64,000 nt of DNA from Vreelandella sedimenti (GTDB taxonomy: Bacteria > Pseudomonadota > Gammaproteobacteria > Pseudomonadales > Halomonadaceae): NCBI RefSeq assembly GCF_013416325.1, contig NZ_JACCGK010000009.1:18463-82462 (forward strand). Reading direction: 5' to 3'. The translations under genes were made by a program, and so were the position numbers. This document shows, piece by piece, positions 8,117-16,709 of the stretch (position 1 is the first letter of the stretch; every line of letters begins with the position of its first letter). The notes under the pieces were generated by a model. The model ran no database searches. It had not been told where the DNA came from and saw nothing but the letters and a program-made list of their open reading frames with translations.

Positions 8117-9547
8117 TTGATCAACGTTGAGCGTAAAAACAGCTTTCAGCTGCGTCTTACCCGGCGGCTCAAGGAAGAGACATCGCATAACCTCGACGTC
8201 TATCTTTTTGTGCCTGGCGATTTGGGATTAAGCACCCAGCTTATCTCAGAAGAAGCCTTTTATCATGCCGCTATCAATGTCTCGCGCACCTACTACAGTG
8301 ACGAGTATCTCTTACCGCTGGTGCACAGTCGGCTGGCCAGCCGTAATCGGCTCGGCAGTGACTCGTATCGGTTGAGCTTGAGTCTCTACGCCTATCAATA
8401 CGTGGAAGCGATGGAGCGCACTACTCGATCAATGTTGGTGAGTGCCAATAAGCTGCGCCATGCTCGCCAAGAGGAGCGCGAAGAGAACAGTGAGGTGCAA
8501 GAGAGTGCCGTTGCCCTACGTGACCAACTGCATGAGATGATCGACTTGAGCGACGGTATTCTCAAGCGGCTGCGTCGCCACCAGCCCGATGACGAAAGTT
8601 TATATAAGTACTTTGCCAATATCGATAACTACCTCTCCTGGTTTACCGAGCAACAGCTGCTGGCGCTGGTGGCACACATGCCCCGCGGCGGAGAGTTTAC
8701 CGATATTCGCCGACGTTTTATTAGCGTGTGCCACCGGGAGGGCGAGTATCGCCGCGAACAGCAGTACAACGCCGAGCGGGTGATGGCCGACCCCACGCGG
8801 ATGTCGAATAAAATGCGCTTGTTGCGGCGCCTGATTGAGCACCCGATTACCCTGAAACAAGAGGCATTGGAACTGGGTGGCGGCGAGCAAAAAGCGGTCA
8901 AAGCGCTTGCCACTGCCGTGGTAATGGCCTTTGTATCGTTAGGCGTGCTGCAGTTGCGTAATGCTTTGGGAGATATCACCGCGCTGTTCGTATTAGCCAT
9001 GGCGCTGCTCTACGCCATGCGGGAAGTGTTTAAGGATGATTTGCGCAATACCCTGTGGCGCTGGCTGCGTAAAGGCCGTCCCAAGTGGCGGCGCCAGTAT
9101 TTAGACCCCACACGCAACGCCGTGGTGGGCCGCCAGTTGGAGTGGTTCGACTACAAGCGCTATGCATCGCTGGGCAATGATATCAAGCAGATGCGCCGCC
9201 GTACGGTAGCCCAGCGTGAAGAAGTGGTGCTGCACTATCGTTCAAGCTCACGTATGTCGCCTACGCGCTTTTTGAGCGGCTACGAGCATACCCGCGAAAC
9301 GCTCAATCTGGATATCTCCATGCTTACGCGACTAATGAGTAAGGGCAAGCATCACATCTACCGTTTAAAAGATGGCCAAGCGGTTCGCGAGGGCGTCGAG
9401 CGCCGTCATCTGTTTAACTTAGTGATTCGGGAGACGGGCAGTGAAGATACTCCTTACTTGGCCCGCTGGAAGGTTGTCGTTAGCCGCTCGGGCATTGTCG
9501 ATGTCGAGAAGGTCGAAGAGAGCAGCGTGGTGAAGGAAAGTGAATAA
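8117..9547 (+). CDS. Conserved-looking membrane protein of unknown function
   Basis: A 476-residue protein I do not recognise. The chosen start is TTG at 8117, eight bases after AGGAG; an ATG five bases earlier opens only a two-codon frame (ATG AGT TGA) that overlaps the true start. Residues 1-255 are soluble, charged and helical (repeated RLxxR and EEREENSEVQ stretches). Two membrane helices sit at about 265-300 (KALATAVVMAFVSLGVLQL and ITALFVLAMALLYA). The C-terminal half is Arg-rich (RRRTVAQREEVVLHYRSS) and ends acidic. It is divergent from the J-protein pair, sharing a 111-bp promoter region. A membrane-anchored scaffold is possible, but no function is claimed. Confidence 0.75.
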   Translation: MINVERKNSFQLRLTRRLKEETSHNLDVYLFVPGDLGLSTQLISEEAFYHAAINVSRTYYSDEYLLPLVHSRLASRNRLGSDSYRLSLSLYAYQYVEAMERTTRSMLVSANKLRHARQEEREENSEVQESAVALRDQLHEMIDLSDGILKRLRRHQPDDESLYKYFANIDNYLSWFTEQQLLALVAHMPRGGEFTDIRRRFISVCHREGEYRREQQYNAERVMADPTRMSNKMRLLRRLIEHPITLKQEALELGGGEQKAVKALATAVVMAFVSLGVLQLRNALGDITALFVLAMALLYAMREVFKDDLRNTLWRWLRKGRPKWRRQYLDPTRNAVVGRQLEWFDYKRYASLGNDIKQMRRRTVAQREEVVLHYRSSSRMSPTRFLSGYEHTRETLNLDISMLTRLMSKGKHHIYRLKDGQAVREGVERRHLFNLVIRETGSEDTPYLARWKVVVSRSGIVDVEKVEESSVVKESE

Positions 9548-9640
9548 CTAAAGTGCCAATAAACTGCGCCAGGTCAACTCAGCCTCAATGCGTTCTTTGA
9601 GATCGCTAGCCAGCATGGGCAAATCTTCAGCAGCGAACTA
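9548..9640 (-). pseudogene. Possible 3' coding remnant (29 codons)
   Basis: On the minus strand this stretch is open for 29 codons between two TAG stops and reads like the end of a real protein (LPMLASDLKERIEAELTWR then SLLAL). It begins directly after the stop of the convergent membrane-protein gene. No upstream part of such a gene is left. It may be the tail of a deleted gene; it could also be chance. Confidence 0.3.
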
Positions 9641-9712
9641 GGCTCAAAGAACAAGCAGGATAATATGTATCTGCGGCTCAGTCTTTAAAGGTTGAGCGCA
9701 AGGAGGAGTACA

Positions 9713-10402
9713 ATGCAAGCTATCGATATTATGACGCCCAAAGTGGTGAGTGTGGGGCCAGACGCTGAAGTACGTGAAGTTGCGCAACTGTTGCTCAAGC
9801 ACCGTATTAGTGCGGTGCCTGTCGTAGATAGTGAGCGGCGGGTGATTGGCATTGTCAGCGAAGGTGATTTAATGCGACGGGTAAAAAGTGACAGTGACCA
9901 CGGGCACTCCTGGTGGTTATCGCTGTTTACCGGCGGCAAGGATGCTGGCGACTATGTTAAGTCCCATGGTCGTAAAGCCCACGAGGTCATGACCCCGAAT
10001 CCAATGACCGTCGAAGAGAACACGCCGTTGCATACCATTGCGCGTATGCTGGAAAAACATCATATCAAGCGGGTGCCTGTGCTACGTGATGGCAAGTTAG
10101 TGGGCATTGTTAGCCGCGCTAACTTGCTCCAAGGTATCGCCAATGCTGCAGTGGCGCCAACCCAGTCGCCCACGGATGATCGTCAAATTCGTGAGGCTAT
10201 TCTCAAAGAAGTTGAGAATAATACCGGGGTACAAGTTGAAGGCATTAGCGTGATTGTGGATGGCGGTGCTGTGGAGGTATGGGGACTGGTCGAATCCCTT
10301 GAACAGAAGCAGGCGGTAACCGTTGCTGCGGAAAACGTGCCAGGGGTTACTCAAGTCGAAAACCATCTGGGCATGATGCCGCGGGGTGTGGGCTATATGT
10401 AG
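9713..10402 (+). CDS. CBS-domain pair protein with C-terminal BON domain
   Basis: A 229-residue protein starting at ATG 9713, chosen because AAGGAGG lies 6-7 bases upstream; an in-frame TTG at 9692 would be spoiled by that same site. Residues 1-60 and about 90-145 are CBS repeats (IDIMTPKVVSVGPD..., HEVMTPNPMTVEENTPLH...), each with the VVDSERRVIGIVSEGDL or VLRDGKLVGIVSRANLL ending. Residues about 160-225 form a BON domain (VEGISVIVDGGAVEVWGLV). CBS pairs sense adenine nucleotides; BON domains bind membranes or lipids. It is probably a cytosolic energy- or stress-sensing protein. It appears to be a single-gene unit. Confidence 0.85.
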   Translation: MQAIDIMTPKVVSVGPDAEVREVAQLLLKHRISAVPVVDSERRVIGIVSEGDLMRRVKSDSDHGHSWWLSLFTGGKDAGDYVKSHGRKAHEVMTPNPMTVEENTPLHTIARMLEKHHIKRVPVLRDGKLVGIVSRANLLQGIANAAVAPTQSPTDDRQIREAILKEVENNTGVQVEGISVIVDGGAVEVWGLVESLEQKQAVTVAAENVPGVTQVENHLGMMPRGVGYM

Positions 10403-10424
10403 CCTTTTACAGCGCATCCCCAAC

Positions 10425-10578
10425 GGTCTGATCAACTCTATGCGGGGGCGCTGTAGACCCATCCATGGACGCTAAATTCGTCATCTGACCGCCATGGATG
10501 GTGAAAATGCCGGAATTGTCGGGAACATTTTTCGGCCCTGGTCGAATAACCCCCGCTACGGATTGGTTCAGACCTTAG
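10425..10578. repeat. 154-bp dispersed repeat, copy A (MITE-like)
   Basis: This intergenic stretch matches 29365-29518 over exactly the same length, most closely in the middle (ATCTGACCGCCATGGATGG and GGGAACATTT). The outer 24 bases are imperfect inverted repeats: the left end starts GGTCTGATCAAC and the right end ends TTGGTTCAGACC, each followed inward by a CCCCC/GGGGG block. It has no open frame. The size, terminal inverted repeats and intergenic location between convergent genes fit a non-autonomous mobile element; no target-site duplication is clear. Confidence 0.8.
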
Positions 10579-10610
10579 CAAATAGGTGTTGATGGGTTTG
10601 CCATTAATCT

Positions 10611-10634
10611 GGCCCGCTACTAAAATAGCGGGCT
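10611..10634. terminator. Stem-loop between convergent genes
   Basis: GCCCGCTA (10612-10619) pairs perfectly with TAGCGGGC (10626-10633) around a 6-base loop. On the plus strand it is followed by a T-rich tail, so it may end transcription from the CBS gene; it also lies just past the end of the minus-strand aminotransferase gene. Confidence 0.6.
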
Positions 10635-10648
10635 GTGTCTTCTTTACC

Positions 10649-11773
10649 TTAAACCACTGCTTTAATCGCCTGCTCTAAGCTGTTCACGCTGCGCTCTGTG
10701 TGGTGCAGTTTATCGAGGCCAAACAAACCAATGCGGAAGGTTTGGAAGTTGTCGCCCTCATCGCACATTAATGGTACGCCGCCCGCCACTTGCACGCCCG
10801 CCTGGGCAAGTTTGCCCACTAAGCCGCTATCGTCGCTATAGCACACCACCACACCTGGGGCTTCAAAACCTTCTGCAGCAACGCTCACAAAACCGTGGCG
10901 GTTAAGCATGGAGCGGACTTTCCGGCCAATCGCCTGCTGCTCCTCTTTTACCTTGGCAAAGCCGTAAGCACGGGTCTCCTGCATAATGTCCCGTAATTGC
11001 CGCAGTGCATCGGTAGGCATGGTGGCGTGGTAGGCGTGCCCGCCATTTTCATAGGCCTGCATAATGCTGTGCCACTTGCCCAAATCGCAGGCAAAGCTGT
11101 TGCTCTGGGTCTCACCTAAGCGCTGCGTGGCACGTTCCGAGAGCATTACCATGGCGCAGCAGGGCGAACCGCTCCAGCCTTTTTGCGGCGCGCTTACCAC
11201 CACATCAATGCCGAGTGCCTGCATATCCACCCACAGAGTGCCCGCGGCAATGGCATCCAGCACAAACAGGCCACCTACCTCATGCGCGGCTTCGGCGAGC
11301 GCTTGAATATAGTCATCCGGAAGTAGCAAGCCCGCAGAGGTTTCGACTTGCGGGGCGAACACGACGGCAGGTTTTTCGCTACGAATCTGCGCGACGGCCT
11401 CCTCAATGGGAACCGGCTGAAAAGGCGAACGCGGGTCACCGGCATTCAGACGCCGTGCTTTAAGCACCGTGTGCTGGTCGGTTAAGCGACCCATCTCAAT
11501 AATTTGCGTCCAGCGGTAACTGAACCAGCCGTTGCGAATAACCAAGGTTTTCTGGTCAACGGCAAACTGGCGCGCCACCGCTTCCATACCAAAGGTGCCG
11601 CTACCGGGCACGATAACGGCCGCTTGGGCGTTATACACCTCTTTCAGCGTGGCTGAAATATCCCGCATCACACCTTGAAACTGCTGTGACATGTGATTCA
11701 GCGAACGGTCTGTGTAGACCACCGAGTATTCAAGCAAGCCGTCGGGGTCGACGTTGGGTAGTAATCCAGCCAT
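10649..11773 (-). CDS. Class V PLP-dependent aminotransferase (alanine/serine-glyoxylate type)
   Basis: A 374-residue fold-type I enzyme. The PLP-binding lysine is Lys198 in SAPQKGWSGSP; the phosphate-binding PGSGTFGMEA segment is at 56-65 and the cofactor Asp is in FVLDAIAAGTL near 173. The N-terminal YTDRSLNHMSQQF and C-terminal FRIGLFG blocks match the alanine-glyoxylate / serine-glyoxylate / phosphonate aminotransferase group. It probably transfers amino groups to glyoxylate or a related keto acid in the cytosol. CAGGAG stands before the ATG. It is divergent from the ThuA operon and shares the 289-bp control region with the twin palindromes, so it may be co-controlled. Confidence 0.85.
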   Translation of the reverse strand: MAGLLPNVDPDGLLEYSVVYTDRSLNHMSQQFQGVMRDISATLKEVYNAQAAVIVPGSGTFGMEAVARQFAVDQKTLVIRNGWFSYRWTQIIEMGRLTDQHTVLKARRLNAGDPRSPFQPVPIEEAVAQIRSEKPAVVFAPQVETSAGLLLPDDYIQALAEAAHEVGGLFVLDAIAAGTLWVDMQALGIDVVVSAPQKGWSGSPCCAMVMLSERATQRLGETQSNSFACDLGKWHSIMQAYENGGHAYHATMPTDALRQLRDIMQETRAYGFAKVKEEQQAIGRKVRSMLNRHGFVSVAAEGFEAPGVVVCYSDDSGLVGKLAQAGVQVAGGVPLMCDEGDNFQTFRIGLFGLDKLHHTERSVNSLEQAIKAVV

Positions 11774-11963
11774 GGCGTTCTCCTGTTTTTAGAAACAGCC
11801 TGTCGTTAGGAACAGCCTGTTGTTAGAAGCAAATAATTAAACACGCATCGTTAGCCACGCTAAAGCGTGAGGTGGCGTTTCAGAATACGGATAACCTCGA
11901 CGCGATGCCAATAGTGATGGCCTACATAGTCGAGGTGGGTGTAGCGACTAAAGATGTAGGTAG

Positions 11964-11996
11964 GTAAACGTTTACGTATTTAGAGTAAACGTTTAC
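11964..11996. promoter_or_regulatory. Twin LacI-family operators
   Basis: Two identical, perfect 12-bp palindromes GTAAACGTTTAC occupy 11964-11975 and 11985-11996, 21 bp apart centre to centre, i.e. two helical turns on the same face. The central CG within a symmetric half-site is the hallmark of LacI/GalR-family operators. They sit 67 bp before the ThuA gene, and a LacI-family regulator ends that operon. The same region precedes the divergent aminotransferase gene. A 17-bp direct repeat (AACAGCCTGT start) also occurs at 11794-11827. Confidence 0.85.
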
Positions 11997-12062
11997 TTTG
12001 TAGCTTGGGTGCCACTTAAAGCTGCTTTGACGCTGTTAGGCCGCCATGGCTAAGGAGAAAAT

Positions 12063-12842
12063 ATGACCATTAACGTCACCGTGTGGGGTGAAAACGTTCA
12101 CGAGCAAACCAATGAAGTTGTAGCAAGAATTTACCCTGATGGTATGCATAACTGTATTACCGAAGGGCTAAATGAAGCTGAAGGGCTCAATGCCCGTGCG
12201 GTCACTCTACAAGATCCCGAACAGGGTTTAAGTGAAGAGACTCTCGAAAATACCGATGTTCTGCTGTGGTGGGGCCACGCTGCCCACGGCGATGTGTTGG
12301 AAGAGACCGTCGATCGCGTGCAGGCGCGCGTGTTGCAGGGAATGGGGCTAATTGTGCTGCACTCTGGGCACTACGCAAAAATCTTCAAGCGCCTAATGGG
12401 GACGACCTGCTCACTCAAGTGGCGGGAAGCGGGAGAGCGCGAGCGGCTGTGGGTCGTTAACCCTGGTCACCCTATCGTTCAGGGCCTGGGCGACTATATC
12501 GAACTGCCGCATACCGAAATGTACGGTGAGCCGTTTGCGGTGCCAAACCCAGATGAAGTGATCTTTATCAGCGCCTTTGAGGGCGGTGAGGTATTCCGTT
12601 CAGGGCTGACCTACAAGCGTGGCAACGGCAAGATTTTCTACTTCCGCCCAGGTCACGAAACCTATCCGATCTATTACAACGAACAAGTAAAAACCGTGCT
12701 GAAGAACGCTGTGAAATGGGCGCGCCCGGAAGGCTCCCGATGGATCGATAGCAGCCCCAATATTCCTGCCGATCAGGCACCCAATCCGGTGGAAATCAAA
12801 GGTGAAGGGCTGCATAAACCTGGCGAGGAGGGCTTCAAATGA
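12063..12842 (+). CDS. ThuA-like protein (trehalose-utilization family)
   Basis: A 259-residue protein with the ThuA fold, related to class I amidotransferases. Visible blocks are [11 protein letters not shown] at the N terminus, the [13 protein letters not shown] loop near 66, the [19 protein letters not shown] block near 94-113 and [14 protein letters not shown] near 197-210. ThuA proteins occur in sugar-modification loci; ThuA and ThuB of rhizobia lead trehalose or related disaccharides through 3-keto derivatives. AAGGAG precedes the ATG. The stop overlaps the next gene by 4 bp (ATGA), so the two are translationally coupled. Regulation by the LacI-family product through the twin operators 67 bp upstream is likely. 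The sugar substrate is not known. Confidence 0.88.
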   Translation: MTINVTVWGENVHEQTNEVVARIYPDGMHNCITEGLNEAEGLNARAVTLQDPEQGLSEETLENTDVLLWWGHAAHGDVLEETVDRVQARVLQGMGLIVLHSGHYAKIFKRLMGTTCSLKWREAGERERLWVVNPGHPIVQGLGDYIELPHTEMYGEPFAVPNPDEVIFISAFEGGEVFRSGLTYKRGNGKIFYFRPGHETYPIYYNEQVKTVLKNAVKWARPEGSRWIDSSPNIPADQAPNPVEIKGEGLHKPGEEGFK

Positions 12843-13888
12843 TCCGTTTAGCGATTATTGGCGCTGGCAGTATGGCGGGTGAACACGCCAAGCACTTTAG
12901 CCGGATCGAGGGGGTGGAAGTAGTGGCGGTGTGCGATATGGAGCTGGCCAAGGCCCGCGACTTTGCTGGCCGTTATGGTATCCCCGATGCGTATGACGAC
13001 CTAGAGGCTATGCTGGCGCGGGAGGATATCCAAGCCGTTAGCAACGTCACGCCAGATGGTGTTCATAAGCGCACGTCACTGGCCGCGATCACCGCAGGTA
13101 AGCATATCCTGTGCGAAAAGCCGCTGGCGACGAATGCGGATGATGCGCATGAAATGGCCCAAGAGGCGCAGACCGCCAAGGTCATCAATATGGTCAATTT
13201 TAGCTATCGCGATGCCCCAGCCATTCAGCACGCTCGTGCGCTGACTACCGCTGGGGCGATTGGTCAGGTTCGCCACGTAGATGCCAGCTACCGGCAAAGT
13301 TGGCTGGTCAGCAATGAGTGGGGGCGCTGGGATCAGGAGAGCCAGTGGCTATGGCGGCTCTCGGAAGCCCATGGCAGCAAAGGTGTATTGGGCGATGTGG
13401 GCGTTCACATTGTCGATTTTGCCAGCTTTCCAGTCGGCGATATTACTCGCGTTAACTGCGAACTGACTTGTTTTGAAAAGGCTCCAGACAATCGGATTGG
13501 TGACTATTTGTTGGATGCCAACGATACCGCGCTAATGCGAGTGACGTTTGCCAATGGGGCCAAGGGCACCATTCAAGCCACCCGCTGGGCGACCGGGCAC
13601 CACAACTCGTTAACCCTGAGCGTACACGGCGATAAAGGTGCTATTCGCGTCGATTTAGACGCCTCAAAAGACGACGTGCAGGTGTGTTTGGACGATGATG
13701 TTCACCCGGCGCGCTGGAGCACAGTGAAGGCACCACCAACACCCAGTATCTATCAGCGTTTTGTGGAAAGCATCCGCAGTGGTCAAAACGACCAGCCGGA
13801 CTTTGCCCGCGGCGCGGCGATCCAAACCGTTCTGGATGCCTGTGTTATCTCCAGTCAGGAAGATCGAAGCTTAGCCATTGTCCGCTAA
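12839..13888 (+). CDS. Gfo/Idh/MocA-family oxidoreductase (ThuB-like)
   Basis: A 349-residue NAD(P)-dependent dehydrogenase. The N-terminal Rossmann motif is [15 protein letters not shown] (residues 5-19), and the family signature [11 protein letters not shown] near 85-95 supplies the catalytic lysine of the EKP triplet. The C-terminal half is the beta-sheet substrate domain; [11 protein letters not shown] near 187 contains the usual catalytic His. It should oxidise a sugar hydroxyl, plausibly to a 3-keto sugar that the ThuA partner handles. A GAGGAGG site inside the end of thuA and the ATGA overlap show tight coupling. No binding protein or permease separates them. Confidence 0.9.
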   Translation: MIRLAIIGAGSMAGEHAKHFSRIEGVEVVAVCDMELAKARDFAGRYGIPDAYDDLEAMLAREDIQAVSNVTPDGVHKRTSLAAITAGKHILCEKPLATNADDAHEMAQEAQTAKVINMVNFSYRDAPAIQHARALTTAGAIGQVRHVDASYRQSWLVSNEWGRWDQESQWLWRLSEAHGSKGVLGDVGVHIVDFASFPVGDITRVNCELTCFEKAPDNRIGDYLLDANDTALMRVTFANGAKGTIQATRWATGHHNSLTLSVHGDKGAIRVDLDASKDDVQVCLDDDVHPARWSTVKAPPTPSIYQRFVESIRSGQNDQPDFARGAAIQTVLDACVISSQEDRSLAIVR

Positions 13889-13943
13889 AACAATTGATAC
13901 AACGCTTTAACCACCTACCAATAACAAATAGAGGTGAATTGCC

Positions 13944-15215
13944 ATGTTCCACACCCCACGTAAAGCGCTATGTATGTTAGCGGGCCTGGCCTTGCTACCT
14001 TTCGCGCTACCCGCCGATGCCGTCGAGATTACTATTGCCTGTGGTGATGGCGGTGAGGCAGATTTTTGCCCGGAGCTGGCACAGCGCTGGGCAGAAGCGA
14101 ACGATCATCAGGTTAACGTTGTAACCACGCCGCCGTCGCCCACTGAGAAGCTCTCACTGTACCAACAGCTGTTAGGCAGCCACTCGCAAGATGTCGATGT
14201 GCTAATGGTTGATATCGTCTGGCCAGGCTTATTAGCCGAGCACTTGGTCGATTTAAATGAGTACCTGCCAGACAGCGCCACCGAAGGATTTATTCCCTCT
14301 TTAATGGCGAATAATACCGTGCAGGGAAAATTAGTGGCACTGCCCTGGTTTACCGACGCGGGGTTGCTTTACTACCGGCACGATTTATTAGACAAATACG
14401 ACACCGCAGTGCCGCAAACATGGCGAGCACTGACCGACACTGCGCGACAGATTCAAACCGCTGAGCGTGAGGCTGGCAATCAGCGAATGCATGGGTTTGT
14501 ATTTCAGGGGCGGGCCTATGAAGGCTTGACCACCAATGCTTTAGAGTGGGTAGCGAGCTACGGAGGCGGTACCTTTATCGATGAAAAGGGGCAAGTGACG
14601 GTAAATAATGTCAATGCAGTCAACGCATTAACCCTGGCCGCTTCGTGGATCGGTGATATTAGCCCCGAAGGCGTGCGTAACTATATGGAAGAGGAAGCCC
14701 GAGGCGTCTTCCAGGCAGGAAATGCAGTTTTTATGCGCAACTGGCCCTACGCATGGTCGCTAGGGCAAGCCGATGGCACACCGATTCAGGGCAAGTTGGC
14801 GGTGGCACCGCTACCCAGTGGGCCTGATGGGCAGTCTGTCGCGACGCTTGGTGGCTGGAACTGGGCTGTTTCGCGCTACTCAGAACACCCAGCAATTGCT
14901 GCTGATTTAGTCGCCTATTTAAGTGCTGCCGAGCAACAGAAATCCCATGCGATTATGTATGGGCGGAATCCCACTCGGCCTGCCTTGTATGAAGACGACG
15001 ATGTCTTGGCCGCTCAGCCCTTTATTGGCGAGCTTTATCAGACCGTAATGAACGGCGTGCCGCGCCCGGCCAGCATCACCGGAGATGCCTACCCGCGGGT
15101 ATCCAATGCTATTTTTAACCGCGTGCACGAAGTCCTTTCTGGTGACGTTGAGCCCAGACAGGCATTACAGCAGCTGGAAAGCGAGCTTATCCGTTTAGGG
15201 CGTCGTGGCTGGTAG
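13944..15215 (+). CDS. Extracellular solute-binding protein (ABC sugar type, family 1)
   Basis: A 423-residue periplasmic binding protein. Residues 1-26 form a signal peptide (KALCMLAGLALLPFALPADA) with likely cleavage after ADA. The mature part has the family 1 features VLMVDIVWPGLLAEHLVDL near 90 and ALPWFTDAGLLYYRHDLL near 132-150, as in trehalose/maltose-binding proteins. It follows the dehydrogenase gene by 55 bp. Oddly, no permease or ATPase gene follows; the next gene is the regulator. Either the transporter is encoded elsewhere or the protein works with a shared translocator. There is no lipobox. Confidence 0.88.
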   Translation: MFHTPRKALCMLAGLALLPFALPADAVEITIACGDGGEADFCPELAQRWAEANDHQVNVVTTPPSPTEKLSLYQQLLGSHSQDVDVLMVDIVWPGLLAEHLVDLNEYLPDSATEGFIPSLMANNTVQGKLVALPWFTDAGLLYYRHDLLDKYDTAVPQTWRALTDTARQIQTAEREAGNQRMHGFVFQGRAYEGLTTNALEWVASYGGGTFIDEKGQVTVNNVNAVNALTLAASWIGDISPEGVRNYMEEEARGVFQAGNAVFMRNWPYAWSLGQADGTPIQGKLAVAPLPSGPDGQSVATLGGWNWAVSRYSEHPAIAADLVAYLSAAEQQKSHAIMYGRNPTRPALYEDDDVLAAQPFIGELYQTVMNGVPRPASITGDAYPRVSNAIFNRVHEVLSGDVEPRQALQQLESELIRLGRRGW

Positions 15216-15287
15216 TCTGTCGCAACGCCGGGCATTTTTCGGCACACTGGACGCCTTCCAGGTGAGAGACAGGGCGAGAAACAGTCG

Positions 15288-16277
15288 GTGAGAGAGAGTA
15301 AACAAAGCGCCCAAACGGCCACCATTCGAGAAATTGCCCGGCGAGCCGAGGTATCGATTGCCTCGGTTAGCCGGGCCCTGAACGGCAAGCCAGGGCTCAG
15401 TGACGCCCTGCGTGAGAAAATTTTGGCGATTAGTCGAGAAGTGGCCTACCAACCCAGCGCCGCGGCTCGTCAGCTAATAAGCGGTAAAACGGCGGTGGTA
15501 GGCATCTCTCTCGGCCGTCAGGATATCGAGCTGCGCCCTTACTATATCTTGCTCTACCAGCACCTTACCGTGGCCCTTCATCAGCAGGGTATGGTACCGG
15601 TATTCTTTAATCACCAGCAAACCGCCGAATTACCCGAACGCGCGGGGGCGGCTATTTTGCTTGGTGAAGCCCCAGACGATGAGCGCCCGGCACTGCTTAA
15701 GGCCACTGCTATTCCTTTTGTGCGCATAGGTGACGCTGGGGAGGGCTTTTCCGTCGCCCCGGACGATCGGCAGGGGCTGTATGAGATGACCCACCACCTC
15801 ATTACCCAGGGTCGCCAACGGCTGGCCTTTATGGGTGGTGAGCTAGAGGTGCCGCGTCCCCATAGCCGTTTGGAAGGATACCGGCGGGCATTGGCAGAGG
15901 TGGGGCTTGCCGAACGCTTGATCAGCCTACCGCACCGCTTTGCATCGGATTCTCTTAACAGCTATCGCTATCTAAATCGCTATTTAGACAAAGAGGGCAC
16001 TCAATCGCTGCCTTTTGATGCACTGGTATGCGCCACCGACGAACTAGCATTGGGCTGTGTGGCCGCGCTGGAAGACCGCGGGATTGAAGTGCCTGTTCAG
16101 GTCGCGGTGACAGGCTTTGATGACCTGCCCACCCTCGCCACTGGGCTCACCACCGTACGGCAGGATATTGCCGAGATAGCCGAGACGAGCATGGCACTAC
16201 TGGTAGAAGCGAGGGCGGGAGAAGCGCCCCGGCACGTATCGCTGCCGGTGGCGCTGGTGTTACGGGAAACGAGTTAG
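15288..16277 (+). CDS. LacI-family transcriptional regulator
   Basis: A 329-residue repressor with an N-terminal LacI helix-turn-helix (ATIREIARRAEVSIASVSRA, residues 11-30; hinge after KPGLSDALREKI) and a periplasmic-binding-protein-like effector domain with FDALVCATDELALGC near 243 and VTGFDDLP near 273. The start is GTG 15288 with only a weak upstream purine run, so coupling to the gene before it is possible. As the last gene of the ThuA operon it should bind the two GTAAACGTTTAC sites upstream of that operon, giving autoregulation. The stop overlaps the 3' end of cdd by 4 bp. The inducer is probably the sugar or its keto derivative. Confidence 0.9.
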   Translation: MRESKQSAQTATIREIARRAEVSIASVSRALNGKPGLSDALREKILAISREVAYQPSAAARQLISGKTAVVGISLGRQDIELRPYYILLYQHLTVALHQQGMVPVFFNHQQTAELPERAGAAILLGEAPDDERPALLKATAIPFVRIGDAGEGFSVAPDDRQGLYEMTHHLITQGRQRLAFMGGELEVPRPHSRLEGYRRALAEVGLAERLISLPHRFASDSLNSYRYLNRYLDKEGTQSLPFDALVCATDELALGCVAALEDRGIEVPVQVAVTGFDDLPTLATGLTTVRQDIAEIAETSMALLVEARAGEAPRHVSLPVALVLRETS

Positions 16278-16681
16278 CGCGGGGGTAGCTGTTCCGGGCC
16301 GAAGGCGTCGGGCAGTAGTGCTTCCATGGTGTAGGTTTTGAGCAGCTCTCCTCTGCCGGAAAGCACCTTGATCTGAGTCTCTGGCGTAGCGAACTCGCGG
16401 ATTCGCTGACGACAATCGCCGCAGGGCGTACACAGGTGATCAGCTGGGCCCATAACGTAGACGGTCTTCAGCTGGCGTTGGCCTGCGGTCACCATGGCGG
16501 AAATGGCCGAGGCTTCAGCACACAGGCCTTTGTAGTGCGCCACCTCCACGTTGGTGCCGGCAAACTGCTGACCATCGGGAGTCACCATCACCGACGCTAC
16601 CGGGTGATTAGAGTAGGGCACATAGGCGTTAGCTCGCGCGTTGAACAACTTTTGAACGATCTCTTCCGATACTTGATCCAT
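16274..16681 (-). CDS. cdd: Cytidine deaminase (short tetrameric type)
   Basis: A 135-residue Zn enzyme converting (deoxy)cytidine to (deoxy)uridine. The zinc and proton-shuttle residues are in LCAEASAI (Cys54-Ala-Glu56) and CTPCGDC (Cys87, Cys90). The length and Cys ligand pattern match the homotetrameric Bacillus/human type, not the long E. coli dimer. The ATG at 16681 was chosen because AAAGGAAAAGTG precedes it; the frame stays open upstream into deoD but that extension overlaps deoD and is unlikely. It is the last gene of the deo cluster, 28 bp after deoD, feeding deoxyuridine to the DeoA step. Confidence 0.93.
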   Translation of the reverse strand: MDQVSEEIVQKLFNARANAYVPYSNHPVASVMVTPDGQQFAGTNVEVAHYKGLCAEASAISAMVTAGQRQLKTVYVMGPADHLCTPCGDCRQRIREFATPETQIKVLSGRGELLKTYTMEALLPDAFGPEQLPPR

Positions 16682-16709
16682 CACTTTTCCTTTTGGCCGC
16701 TTCAACGCA

